A DNA stretch of 17,169 nucleotides from Alphaproteobacteria bacterium (GTDB lineage Bacteria; Pseudomonadota; Alphaproteobacteria; Puniceispirillales; Puniceispirillaceae): positions 1 to 17,169 of the forward strand of contig WTHY01000082.1 in assembly GCA_011522945.1 (NCBI GenBank), given 5' to 3'. The notes beneath the pieces were generated by a model, which had not been told where the DNA came from, searched no databases, and worked only from the letters and a program-made list of their open reading frames with translations. Numbering within the stretch: position 1 is the first letter of the stretch; each line of letters opens with the position of its first letter. Positions 5,715-13,608 of this stretch are shown here, piece after piece. Both the position numbers and the translations under genes were made by a program.

Positions 5715-7049
5715 CTATTTAGGTTGGTGCTTATCTGGCAAAATACCGTCTAAAAGTTTCGCTGAGGATAATATGCCACCCATAGCAAGCTTGCTGATTT
5801 GTGTATTTAATCTGCTTTTTCCGATAAGCCGCATACCCAATATAGCCAGCCTTGAAAGATGGGCTGCACCATAGTGGTTGTGACCAAGCGCGTTGTAGGA
5901 AAAGAGACGATTTAAACCTTCTGTAACAGCAGACATTGCTAATATTTCTGGGCGACGTCTATGTGTATAATAGGATAGGTTGGCTGCGTGACCTGCTGGC
6001 AGCCCGCGGTGATAACTATCATGCAAAATATCAGCAAGCACTGCCATATCAGCTAAGGCAAGGTTAAAGCCCATACCGGCAAGTGGGTGAAGCGCATGGG
6101 CTGCATCTCCTGCCAGCACCAGCCCTTTAGCGGTGAGCTGGGGAATAATTGTCGGCCTTAATGGCCAGATTTGACGAATATTATCATCTGTCTGGCTTAA
6201 GCTCAGATGGCCCAATTCAGGTCCAAAATCCCTATTGAGCGCAGCCTCAAAATCAGCATCATCAGCTGCTAATAGCGCGTCTGCTCTTGCCTCGCTTAAG
6301 CTCCATACCAGGGCGAGCATATTATTTTGCAGGGGCATAAAGGCAAGCGGCCCCTCTGGTAAAAATCGCTGATAGGCTGCTTGTTTGTGATGATGTTCTG
6401 CTCTGATACGCGTGACAATCGCCTTCTGGTTTGTGGTTCGTGGCCACATTTTAAGGCCAGCTTCCTGCCGCGTAAAACTGCCAGCTCCATCGCAGCCTAT
6501 GACTAAATCACAGCTTAGTATAGTACCAGTCTGCAGCTGTAATTTTGGCGTCTCAGAACTGAAATCAATAGAGGTTATATCAGCTTCGATCGTTGTTATA
6601 TCTTTGGCAGCTTTATGCGTCGCTAGCGCATCAATTAGCGCTTGGTTATCGACTGTATAGGCCATTGGGTTAGCGCTTATCGCGGCTTTGTCACCGAATG
6701 AATTTGTGCCTGCCATATTTGCAGATGATGTGCCTGTGCCAGATGTAAATTTCAAAGGCCAGTCATGGTCAACATTATCTGCACCTACATAAATATGTGT
6801 AATAGGCTCAGCTTTTGGTGTGCATAATGCCCATATACCCAAGGCCTCTAACATACGCTGGCCGGCAGCATGAATGGTTGTTGTGCGAGTGTCTCTTTCA
6901 CGGGTTTCCGAATGAGCTGGGCTTGCTAGGGGCGCTGGCCGTGTCACGCAGGTGATTTCATACCCAGAATGGGCAAGAGCGCGCGCCATAATCTGCGCCG
7001 TCAGGCCGCCTCCGACAATCACGATGTCTGCTGTTTGCAGCTCTGTCAT
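5715..7049 (-). CDS. UbiH/UbiF/COQ6-family FAD-dependent monooxygenase
   Basis: This is a 444-aa flavoprotein hydroxylase of the ubiquinone-biosynthesis group (UbiH/UbiF/UbiI/UbiL, COQ6). These enzymes put hydroxyls on the polyprenyl-phenol ring using NAD(P)H, O2 and FAD at the inner face of the membrane. The motifs are in order: the FAD Rossmann loop VIVGGGLTAQ (10-19), DTRTTTI (53-59), the DG motif CDGAGS (186-191), and GDAAHALHPLAGMGFNLALAD (314-334), which binds FAD and ribityl. The first loop reads GGGLTA rather than the common GGGPAG. A Ser/Thr/Gly-rich stretch at about 100-125 looks like an insertion and helps explain a length above the usual 390-410 aa. Which ring carbon it hydroxylates cannot be read from sequence. 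Its start overlaps the gmhB stop by 4 nt, so the two are co-transcribed. Confidence 0.87.
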   Translation of the reverse strand: MTELQTADIVIVGGGLTAQIMARALAHSGYEITCVTRPAPLASPAHSETRERDTRTTTIHAAGQRMLEALGIWALCTPKAEPITHIYVGADNVDHDWPLKFTSGTGTSSANMAGTNSFGDKAAISANPMAYTVDNQALIDALATHKAAKDITTIEADITSIDFSSETPKLQLQTGTILSCDLVIGCDGAGSFTRQEAGLKMWPRTTNQKAIVTRIRAEHHHKQAAYQRFLPEGPLAFMPLQNNMLALVWSLSEARADALLAADDADFEAALNRDFGPELGHLSLSQTDDNIRQIWPLRPTIIPQLTAKGLVLAGDAAHALHPLAGMGFNLALADMAVLADILHDSYHRGLPAGHAANLSYYTHRRRPEILAMSAVTEGLNRLFSYNALGHNHYGAAHLSRLAILGMRLIGKSRLNTQISKLAMGGILSSAKLLDGILPDKHQPK

Positions 7050-7585
7050 GGTGTCATCCTATCTGGAAAATGTTTCTGTATAATATAGGCTGCCTGATCA
7101 GCGATAGTGGGCCGGTCGGCTGCAAAATCACAATCAAAATAGGCCGCACATCCGGCATTTTGGCCTGCGCCGATGTCACTCTGGCGATCGCCAATCATGA
7201 CTGATGATGACAAATCAATGTCCCATTTTTCTGCTAATGCGAATAAAAGTCCAGGCTCAGGCTTGCGGCAGGTGCAAGGTTTATCTTTTTTGGAATCTTC
7301 AGCATCTGGATGATGCGGACAAAAGGCTATGTCAGTAAATTCTACATCAAATTTTGCCGCCTCAGCCTGCAGATGTGCATGAAACGCTTGCATATCAGCT
7401 TCGGTAAAATAGCCAAGAGCAATGCCACCTTGATTTGTCACGATAAAAAGTGGCAAACCAGCCTCTTTGAAAAGTTTTAAGGCCTCTGGTGCACCAGTTT
7501 TCCATTGAAACTCTGAAATCTTGTAGGTGTAACCCTTATCAACAGTCAGTGTTTCATCTCTATCTAGAAAAATTGCAGGCTGCAC
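7046..7585 (-). CDS. gmhB: D-glycero-D-manno-heptose-1,7-bisphosphate 7-phosphatase-like HAD protein (GmhB)
   Basis: This is a 179-aa HAD phosphatase of the GmhB/HisB-N type, which removes the 7-phosphate during ADP-heptose synthesis for the LPS inner core. It shows FLDRDET (6-12, nucleophile D8 and acid D10), TNQ (50-52), a zinc loop with CPHH (89-92) and CTCRKPEPG (104-112), and IGDRQSDIGAGQNAG (131-145). The length is normal. Family members usually have DRDGT; here E11 replaces the glycine. The start is GTG at 7585 with AAGGAG 7 nt upstream, a clear choice. It leads a two-gene minus-strand unit with the ubiH-like gene; no other heptose gene is in the window. HisB-type histidinol phosphatase is possible but less likely given the zinc loop and the lack of his genes. 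Confidence 0.85.
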   Translation of the reverse strand: MQPAIFLDRDETLTVDKGYTYKISEFQWKTGAPEALKLFKEAGLPLFIVTNQGGIALGYFTEADMQAFHAHLQAEAAKFDVEFTDIAFCPHHPDAEDSKKDKPCTCRKPEPGLLFALAEKWDIDLSSSVMIGDRQSDIGAGQNAGCAAYFDCDFAADRPTIADQAAYIIQKHFPDRMTP

Positions 7586-7699
7586 GAAAACACTCCTTTT
7601 TCAGTGCATGATAAGCGGTTTGTTGCTCTGTGAATCTAGTTGTATTAGAGTTGGGCCTATCTATCTAGACCCCTTCTATCAGTTAGGTTGCCCCTATAG
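7586..7699. other. Divergent intergenic region between gmhB and the dapC-like gene
   Basis: This 114-nt gap must hold promoters for both directions. On the plus strand, CTATCT occurs twice (7657-7662 and 7661-7666) with only a poor GTTGTA -35 at 7639-7644. CCCCTATAG directly abuts the ATG at 7700. On the minus strand I see a good Shine-Dalgarno for gmhB but no convincing -35/-10 pair. No dyad operator is evident. Confidence 0.3.
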
Positions 7700-8920
7700 A
7701 TGATCAATCCAGATTTCGCCCTGTTTGATGAAAATATGTTCCACCGGCTGCGTGGCCTGTTAGATGGGTTGCAGGCGCCATCTGATTTGCCAGTCATCAA
7801 TATGACTATCGGGGAGCCAAAACAGGCCGCACCACAGCTTGTGTCTGACACCATAGCTATGCATGCAGACCATTGGAACGGCTATCCAAAGCCTGCTGGT
7901 GACGCAAATATGCAAGAGGATGTGCTGAGCTATATCAGAGCTCGGTTTGGGGCGGCAGCTGCGTCTATAATCGATCCTGATAGACATTTATTACCTATTC
8001 CTGGCACAAGAGAGCCCCTGCATTTTCTAGGCCTCTGTGTTGCTGGCAGCAAGCCGCAAGGATGCGCCCTTGTCAGCAATCCATATTATCATGCTTGGCG
8101 GGCTGGAGCTTTGGCTAGCCGTGGTGAGATAGTCTATATGAATTTAACAGAGTCATCTGGCTATCTGCCTGATTTAGACGGGCTTTCAGAAGAGATGTTA
8201 GCACGCTGTCAAATCATGTATATTTGCACGCCGTCCAATCCGCATGGGGCAACAGCTTCAAAAGTCTGGTTAAAACAGGCTGTTGAACAGGCAAGATTGC
8301 ACAATTATCTACTGGTTGTTGATGAATGTTATATTGATATCTGGCGTGGCATGAAACCTGTTGGCATGCTTGAAGTCTTGGCTGAGATGCAAGGCGGTAT
8401 TGGCGATCCATTACAGCAGGTAATTGTGCTGAACTCTCTATCAAAGCGCTCTAATGCTGCTGGCGTTAGATGTGGATATATGGCAGGAGATGCTCGGATT
8501 ATCGCTGCCTATACCAAGCTTATTGCCAATGGGGGCGCGCTTGTGCCTACGCCAATTTTACGTGCTGCAGGCGCTCTATATCGTGATGATGCGCATCAGA
8601 GGGCTGCGCGTTCCCATTATGACAAATCATTTGCATTAGCTGAGGACATTCTTGGCATAACCGCACCAAAGGGCGGGTTTTTCCTTTGGGTAAAAGTCTC
8701 TGATGATTTGGATATTACCAAGCGTCTCTGGCAGCAGGCTGCGATACGCGTTATGCCTGGCCGCTATATGGCGGCAGATACAGATGCCGGCAATCCCGGG
8801 GCTGGTTATATTCGGGTTGCGCTTGTTCATGATCATGATGTGATTGCAGAGGCTTTGCATCGCATGGCGCCGTTTCTAAAGGCAGACCAGAAAGCAGATC
8901 AGGTCGACTATGCCAGCTGA
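7700..8920 (+). CDS. dapC: Class I/II PLP aminotransferase, probably N-succinyldiaminopimelate aminotransferase
   Basis: This is a 406-aa fold-type I aminotransferase. Its N-terminus MINPDFALFDENMFHRLRGLL resembles DapC proteins. Key sites are GYPKPAGD (61-68), SNPYY (126-130), NPHG (180-183), DECYIDIW (208-215), the PLP lysine K249 in SLSKRSN (246-252), and R372 in GYIRVAL for the substrate carboxylate. DapC transfers an amino group from glutamate to N-succinyl-2-amino-6-ketopimelate in the diaminopimelate/lysine pathway. dapF lies about 3.8 kb downstream, which fits but does not prove this. Other class I enzymes (aspartate or LL-DAP type) are the main alternatives. Its end overlaps the start of ftsK by 11 nt. 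The start is set by family length; an AGG about 12 nt upstream is only a weak Shine-Dalgarno. Confidence 0.8.
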   Translation: MINPDFALFDENMFHRLRGLLDGLQAPSDLPVINMTIGEPKQAAPQLVSDTIAMHADHWNGYPKPAGDANMQEDVLSYIRARFGAAAASIIDPDRHLLPIPGTREPLHFLGLCVAGSKPQGCALVSNPYYHAWRAGALASRGEIVYMNLTESSGYLPDLDGLSEEMLARCQIMYICTPSNPHGATASKVWLKQAVEQARLHNYLLVVDECYIDIWRGMKPVGMLEVLAEMQGGIGDPLQQVIVLNSLSKRSNAAGVRCGYMAGDARIIAAYTKLIANGGALVPTPILRAAGALYRDDAHQRAARSHYDKSFALAEDILGITAPKGGFFLWVKVSDDLDITKRLWQQAAIRVMPGRYMAADTDAGNPGAGYIRVALVHDHDVIAEALHRMAPFLKADQKADQVDYAS

Positions 8921-11330
8921 ATTTGAAACAACATCTCTGGTATCAGATGGCGTACGTGCTGCGCTGATACGATTTTTGGGGCGCATTATCGGGCTTGTTA
9001 TTATGGGGCTTGCGCTTTTGCTTGCTGTGGCGCTGCTTTCAGGGTCATTTTCAGACCCCTCGTCTCAGACATCTGCGACTGGCGACATCAAAAACTGGCT
9101 TGGTGCACCAGGCGCTGAGATTGCAGCGCGCTTATATAGTGTCTTTTATCTGAGTGCGCCACTACTTGCCTTAAGTCCCTTTATCTGGGGTTTGTCTCTG
9201 GTAAGAGGCAAGCGGATCCAGCGTTGGCGTTTGCGCCTGATATCTTTGCCTTTTGTTGTCTTCATCATTGGTCTGGGTGTCAGTGGATTGCTGCAAACCG
9301 GCACAGATGGCGGTGGTGGCTTTGTAGCGTTAGCTATGATGCATATCATGAATATGATCGGCCCGCTTCCAGATTTTTTGGGTATTGAAGCTGCCAGATT
9401 TGTTGGCTTTGGCATTATGCTGGTAGGTCTGCTCGCATATATTTATGTATCAGCTTTGCGCGTAAAACATTTACAATTTCTATCCTTGGGTCTGGCTCTA
9501 GCCGGCAGTACTGCAACAAGGCTAGTGCGCATACCAGCACGGCTTTTATGGCTTCCAGTTTCGGTGCTCATAAATAGGCGCACAATAGCTCACAGCCATC
9601 CACCAGAAGCAGATATGGATGTTGTAGAGCAGGCTGGTGACGCCGTTGCCCCACGCAAATCAAAAGCCAAAGCAAAGCGGGCAGCCAAGGCAAAAGAACG
9701 AGTGGAACCAACATTATTTTCAGATTTGGACAATACACCTGCTGAAGCGCCGAAAGCAGCAGCGAAAACCACATCTAAGACGCGCGCAAAACCGAAACAA
9801 AATCATTTTGAATTTGATCCTGCTAGCGGCTTTCAACTACCACCACATGATCTGTTGCATCCACCATTGGCTAAGAAAACCGGCCCATCACAGGATGAAC
9901 TTCAGGATAATGCAAAACGGCTTGAATCTGTACTTGGTGATTATCGTGTGGAAGGGGAAATCACAGATATTCAGTCCGGACCTGTGGTTACGAGATATGA
10001 TCTGGTTCCGGCTCCGGGTATAAAATCTCAGCGTGTTATTTCCTTAGCAGATGATGTAGCACGCTCTATGGCAGCTATGGCGGTTCGAGTTGCTGTTGTG
10101 CCTGGCCAAAATGTCATCGGAATCGAGTTGCCAAATGATGTGCGTGAGACTGTGATGCTGCGCGACATTCTGGATACAGAGATTTGGGATGGACATAAAG
10201 GTGATTTACCAATTGCGCTTGGCAAAGATATTGCCGGTGCTCCTGTTGTTGCTGATCTAGCACGTATGCCGCATTTGCTGGTGGCCGGCACCACAGGCTC
10301 AGGCAAATCTGTTGGTATTAATGCGATGATTTTATCGCTGCTCTATCGTCACACGCCAGAGACATGCCGGCTGATCATGATTGATCCAAAAATGCTGGAA
10401 CTATCTGTTTATGACGGAATCCCGCATCTTCTGACACCTGTTGTGACAGATCCAGGCAAAGCGGTCATGGCTCTGAAATGGGCTGTTCAGGAAATGGATA
10501 GCCGATATCGGAATATGTCAAAGGTCGGTGTCCGGAATATTTCAGGCTATAATCAGAAATTACAGGAGGCGCTCGCTAAAGGTGAGGTGCTAAGCCGACG
10601 CGTGCAAACTGGATTTGATCCAGAAACAGGCAAACCAGTTTTTGAAGAAGAAGTGCTAGATATGGCACCCCTGCCCTTCATCGTTGTGATTATTGATGAG
10701 GTTGCAGATCTGATGATGGTTGCGGGCAAAGAGATTGATATTGCAGTTCAGCGTCTGGCGCAAAAGGCGCGTGCTGCTGGCATACACGTCATTATGGCCA
10801 CCCAGCGTCCATCGGTGGATGTTATTACAGGTACGATAAAATCCAACTTCCCAACGCGTATTTCCTTTCAAGTGGCCTCAAAGATTGATAGTCGGACAAT
10901 TTTGAATGAACAGGGTGCAGAACAGCTTCTTGGCCGAGGCGATATGTTATTTGTTGAAGGTGGTGGCAGGCTAAAACGTGTGCATGGGCCTTTTATGGAT
11001 GATGAAGAGGTTGAAACCGTTGCGAATTTCCTTCGTGCGCAAGGTGAGCCAGATTATGATGAGCAAGTTACAGAAGAGCCAGAAGATGACGGGTTTGGCG
11101 AGTCTGGCGGTGGTGGGGATATGTCTGCAACAGGAAACTCGCTATATGATCAGGCTGTCGCGCTTGTGGCACGTGAACAGCGTGCGTCTACGAGTTTTGT
11201 ACAACGCCATTTAAAAATCGGGTATAACCGTGCAGCAACATTAATTGAAGAAATGGAATCTGCCGGTATTATCGGTAAGGCCAATCATGTGGGAAAGAGA
11301 GAGGTTTTGATAGATCGTAATGAGTCTTAA
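8910..11330 (+). CDS. ftsK: DNA translocase FtsK
   Basis: This is an 806-aa septal DNA translocase. The N-terminal part has about four membrane helices (roughly 20-45, 73-99, 108-130, 160-182). A short Lys/Ala/Pro-rich linker follows (about 230-325), then the RecA-like motor: alpha/beta entry around 330-450, Walker A GTTGSGKS (460-467), and Walker B with VVIIDEVADLMM (592-603). The C-terminal gamma winged helix (about 742-806; SLYDQAVALVAREQRAS, GYNRAATLIEEME) reads KOPS sites and activates XerCD at dif. The linker is far shorter than in E. coli FtsK (1329 aa), as is usual in alphaproteobacteria. The hexamer pumps terminus DNA at the septum. The gene overlaps the dapC-like gene by 11 nt and lolA by 11 nt, so it is embedded in one operon. 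Confidence 0.97.
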   Translation: MPAEFETTSLVSDGVRAALIRFLGRIIGLVIMGLALLLAVALLSGSFSDPSSQTSATGDIKNWLGAPGAEIAARLYSVFYLSAPLLALSPFIWGLSLVRGKRIQRWRLRLISLPFVVFIIGLGVSGLLQTGTDGGGGFVALAMMHIMNMIGPLPDFLGIEAARFVGFGIMLVGLLAYIYVSALRVKHLQFLSLGLALAGSTATRLVRIPARLLWLPVSVLINRRTIAHSHPPEADMDVVEQAGDAVAPRKSKAKAKRAAKAKERVEPTLFSDLDNTPAEAPKAAAKTTSKTRAKPKQNHFEFDPASGFQLPPHDLLHPPLAKKTGPSQDELQDNAKRLESVLGDYRVEGEITDIQSGPVVTRYDLVPAPGIKSQRVISLADDVARSMAAMAVRVAVVPGQNVIGIELPNDVRETVMLRDILDTEIWDGHKGDLPIALGKDIAGAPVVADLARMPHLLVAGTTGSGKSVGINAMILSLLYRHTPETCRLIMIDPKMLELSVYDGIPHLLTPVVTDPGKAVMALKWAVQEMDSRYRNMSKVGVRNISGYNQKLQEALAKGEVLSRRVQTGFDPETGKPVFEEEVLDMAPLPFIVVIIDEVADLMMVAGKEIDIAVQRLAQKARAAGIHVIMATQRPSVDVITGTIKSNFPTRISFQVASKIDSRTILNEQGAEQLLGRGDMLFVEGGGRLKRVHGPFMDDEEVETVANFLRAQGEPDYDEQVTEEPEDDGFGESGGGGDMSATGNSLYDQAVALVAREQRASTSFVQRHLKIGYNRAATLIEEMESAGIIGKANHVGKREVLIDRNES

Positions 11331-11907
11331 AGCGTGTCTCCTTTCTGTTTGTTTGTTTTTTGGTCTGCAGCAAATAGCGTTAGCTGGACCTGTTGACCGG
11401 GCTGAAGCTGCTATCCAAGCTATTGACACGCTGCAGGCGGATTTTGTGCAGATTGCCTCTGATGGCTCATCTGCCTCTGGCAAAATTTATCTGCGCCGTC
11501 CCTTTCAAATGCGCATCGATTATGACGGCACCACCCCGATATCTTTGCTGGCAACCCGTGTCTGGCTGCATATTGATGATCCCTTTGAAAAAATGGTGAC
11601 AAGCTACCCTATTTCAGAGACTCCGCTATCTTTACTGCTGCAAAAAGATGTGAAGCTGCGGGGTGATGATTTTACAACTTCTGTCAATGAGGCAGGTGGG
11701 GTTACACAGATTACGCTGGATCGGGAAACAGGTGATGCGGCTGGCACGTTAACGCTTGAATTTGAAACAAGCTCATATCGTCTGCGTCGCTGGATTATTG
11801 AAGATTCTGTCGGTGTCTCAACAGCTGTAACCATTCAAAATGAAATATATGGTGTGACACTCGATAACCGGTTATTCGCCGTTCCAAATTATGAGTCGGA
11901 TTCATAA
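11320..11907 (+). CDS. lolA: Outer-membrane lipoprotein carrier protein LolA
   Basis: This is a 195-aa protein with an N-terminal signal peptide (about 1-22, hydrophobic core LLSVCLFFGLQQIA, likely cleaved after ALA before GPV). The mature part fits the LolA fold: an early helix IDTLQADFVQIASDG, then SGKIYLRRPFQMRIDY (53-68), and RLRRWIIEDSVGVSTAVTIQN near the end. LolA is the periplasmic chaperone that carries lipoproteins from LolCDE to the outer membrane. The order ftsK-lolA-xth is common in alphaproteobacteria and supports the call. Its ATG lies inside the end of ftsK, and its stop codon directly abuts the ATG of the exonuclease III gene. Confidence 0.92.
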   Translation: MSLKACLLSVCLFFGLQQIALAGPVDRAEAAIQAIDTLQADFVQIASDGSSASGKIYLRRPFQMRIDYDGTTPISLLATRVWLHIDDPFEKMVTSYPISETPLSLLLQKDVKLRGDDFTTSVNEAGGVTQITLDRETGDAAGTLTLEFETSSYRLRRWIIEDSVGVSTAVTIQNEIYGVTLDNRLFAVPNYESDS

Positions 11908-12690
11908 ATGAAAATTGCAACATGGAATATTAATTCGGTACGGCTGCGCCTACCGATTGTGGAGGCTTATTTACAGGCAAATCAGCCTGATGTGCTCTGT
12001 TTGCAGGAGACCAAGACGCAGGATGCGCATTTTCCAGCCGCCGCCTTGGCAGAGGCCGGTTGGTCGCATCAGGCCTTTCGCGGTGAAAAATCCTATAATG
12101 GTGTTGCTATTTTATCACGTCACCCAATTGAAGATAGCGGATATGATCTTTGGGCAGGTAAGGAAGATTGTCGTCATATCTGGGCACGGATTAATGGTGT
12201 AACGGTACATAATTTTTATATTCCGGCTGGCGGTGATGTGCCAGATAGAGAGGAAAATCCGAAATTCGGGCATAAGTTGGATTTCTTAGATGAATTAACA
12301 GCCTATTTTCAGTCTACGCCGCCGCAAAAATCTGTGCTGGTTGGTGATTTAAATATTGCGCCCTTAGCTGAGGATGTGTGGTCAACAAAGCAGTTGCGTA
12401 ATGTTGTCAGCCATACAGATATTGAGCGTAATAAATTACTTAATCTGATTGAAACAGGTGGCTGGGATGATGCAATCCGCAGATTATCAGGACCAGATAC
12501 AGTATTATATAGCTGGTGGTCTTATCGGGCGCGCGATTGGCTTGCATCAAATAGGGGGCGTAGGCTCGATCATATCTGGGTAAGTCAAGATTTGTCAGAA
12601 AATGCTGTAAAATTCCATATTGAGACTCAGGCACGAGGCTGGGAAAAGCCGTCAGATCATGTGCCTTTGGAACTAACACTCTCTGTTTAA
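11908..12690 (+). CDS. xth: Exodeoxyribonuclease III / AP endonuclease (XthA)
   Basis: This is a 260-aa exonuclease III-family enzyme that cuts DNA at abasic sites in base excision repair and has 3'-5' exonuclease activity. All the usual residues are present: N7 in TWNINSVR, E34 in LQETK (33-36 region), Y104 in FYIPAGGD, D147 and N149 in GDLNIAP, D221 in RRLDHIW, and D250-H251 in the terminal SDHVPLEL. The length is normal. It begins immediately after the lolA stop codon with no gap, so it is the last gene of the dapC-ftsK-lolA-xth run. A 59-nt gap with its own promoter signal separates it from dapF. Confidence 0.96.
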   Translation: MKIATWNINSVRLRLPIVEAYLQANQPDVLCLQETKTQDAHFPAAALAEAGWSHQAFRGEKSYNGVAILSRHPIEDSGYDLWAGKEDCRHIWARINGVTVHNFYIPAGGDVPDREENPKFGHKLDFLDELTAYFQSTPPQKSVLVGDLNIAPLAEDVWSTKQLRNVVSHTDIERNKLLNLIETGGWDDAIRRLSGPDTVLYSWWSYRARDWLASNRGRRLDHIWVSQDLSENAVKFHIETQARGWEKPSDHVPLELTLSV

Positions 12691-12713
12691 CGCCTGTCGG
12701 CATACTGCTAGCG

Positions 12714-12742
12714 CTTCCATATTCCGCGCCTTTAGCCTATAT
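12714..12742 (+). promoter_or_regulatory. Candidate promoter of dapF-mtaB-ftsY, predicting a leaderless transcript
   Basis: CTTCCA (12714-12719), exactly 17 nt, then CTATAT (12737-12742) within CCTATATCAAA. The -35 is mediocre (CTT only). The expected start site, 6-7 nt after the -10, falls at 12749-12750, the A of the dapF ATG. If right, the mRNA would have no 5' leader. Confidence 0.5.
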
Positions 12743-12749
12743 CAAAGGC

Positions 12750-13601
12750 ATGGAACCGTTTCGAAAAATGCATGGCCTCGGAAATGATTTTGTTATTTTC
12801 GACTGGCGTCACACAAATAAAGATATGGCACAAGCTGCTGCGCGCCTTATTGCAGATAGACGGCGCGGGATAGGGTGCGACCAAATCATGATTTTGCGAC
12901 AGGCGCGTTCTCATGGTGATATTTTTCTGGAAATGCTCAATGCAGATGGCAGTCAAACAGGCGCGTGCGGCAATGGTACACGATGTGTGGCAGACCTCAT
13001 CCTATCTGAAACAGGTGCTGCCTCTATTATTATTGAAACGATTAGTGGCCCGTTAACCTGTTGGCGTTCTGATGAGGCTATATCTGTAGATATGGGCACA
13101 CCAAAGATGGACTGGCAGCAGATTCCGCTGGCAGATGCCCGTGATACAAATTCTGTATCATTGGATGAGAGCCTGCCACCAGCGGTTTGTGTCTCTATGG
13201 GGAATCCGCACGCTGTCCTATTTTATGAAGATACAGACAAGCTGGCAGATCTAGATATTGCTGGTCTTGGCAAGAGATTGGAACATCATTCGGTATTTCC
13301 TGAACGTGCGAACATTGAATTTGTAGCCCCTATGGCACAGGATCATCTACGCATGCGGGTCTGGGAGCGTGGCGCTGGTATTACAGATGCATGCGGGTCT
13401 GGGGCTTGTGCAGTGGCGGTCGCTGCGGTTCAGCGCGGCATTACAAATCGTGACCTGAAAATCACATTAGATGGGGGTATCCTGCATCTTAGCTGGCCGG
13501 AAACCGGACCCTTTCAAGGACATGTCATCATGACAGGCCCTGTCAGCTATGTTGCCGATGGTCATCTTAGCCATGACATAGCATGTCTGATATCAGGGTA
13601 G
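12750..13601 (+). CDS. dapF: Diaminopimelate epimerase (DapF)
   Basis: This is a 283-aa PLP-independent epimerase that converts LL- to meso-diaminopimelate for lysine and peptidoglycan. It has FRKMHGLGNDFVIFD (4-18), the first catalytic cysteine C73 in NADGSQTGACGNGTRC (64-79), NPHAVLF (152-158) and the second catalytic cysteine C215 in DACGSGACAVAVAA (213-226). The start at 12750 is fixed by the conserved N-terminus, which leaves no room for a later start. No Shine-Dalgarno precedes it, consistent with the leaderless promoter placement. It is followed by mtaB after 7 nt, an arrangement (dapF-mtaB-ftsY) common in alphaproteobacteria. Confidence 0.96.
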   Translation: MEPFRKMHGLGNDFVIFDWRHTNKDMAQAAARLIADRRRGIGCDQIMILRQARSHGDIFLEMLNADGSQTGACGNGTRCVADLILSETGAASIIIETISGPLTCWRSDEAISVDMGTPKMDWQQIPLADARDTNSVSLDESLPPAVCVSMGNPHAVLFYEDTDKLADLDIAGLGKRLEHHSVFPERANIEFVAPMAQDHLRMRVWERGAGITDACGSGACAVAVAAVQRGITNRDLKITLDGGILHLSWPETGPFQGHVIMTGPVSYVADGHLSHDIACLISG

Positions 13602-13608
13602 TGCTGCT

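Noticed and set aside
7694..7699. CTATAG directly before the dapC-like ATG as a -10 box
   Set aside because: The start site would fall inside the coding sequence, past the conserved N-terminus, and no -35 is present at the right distance.
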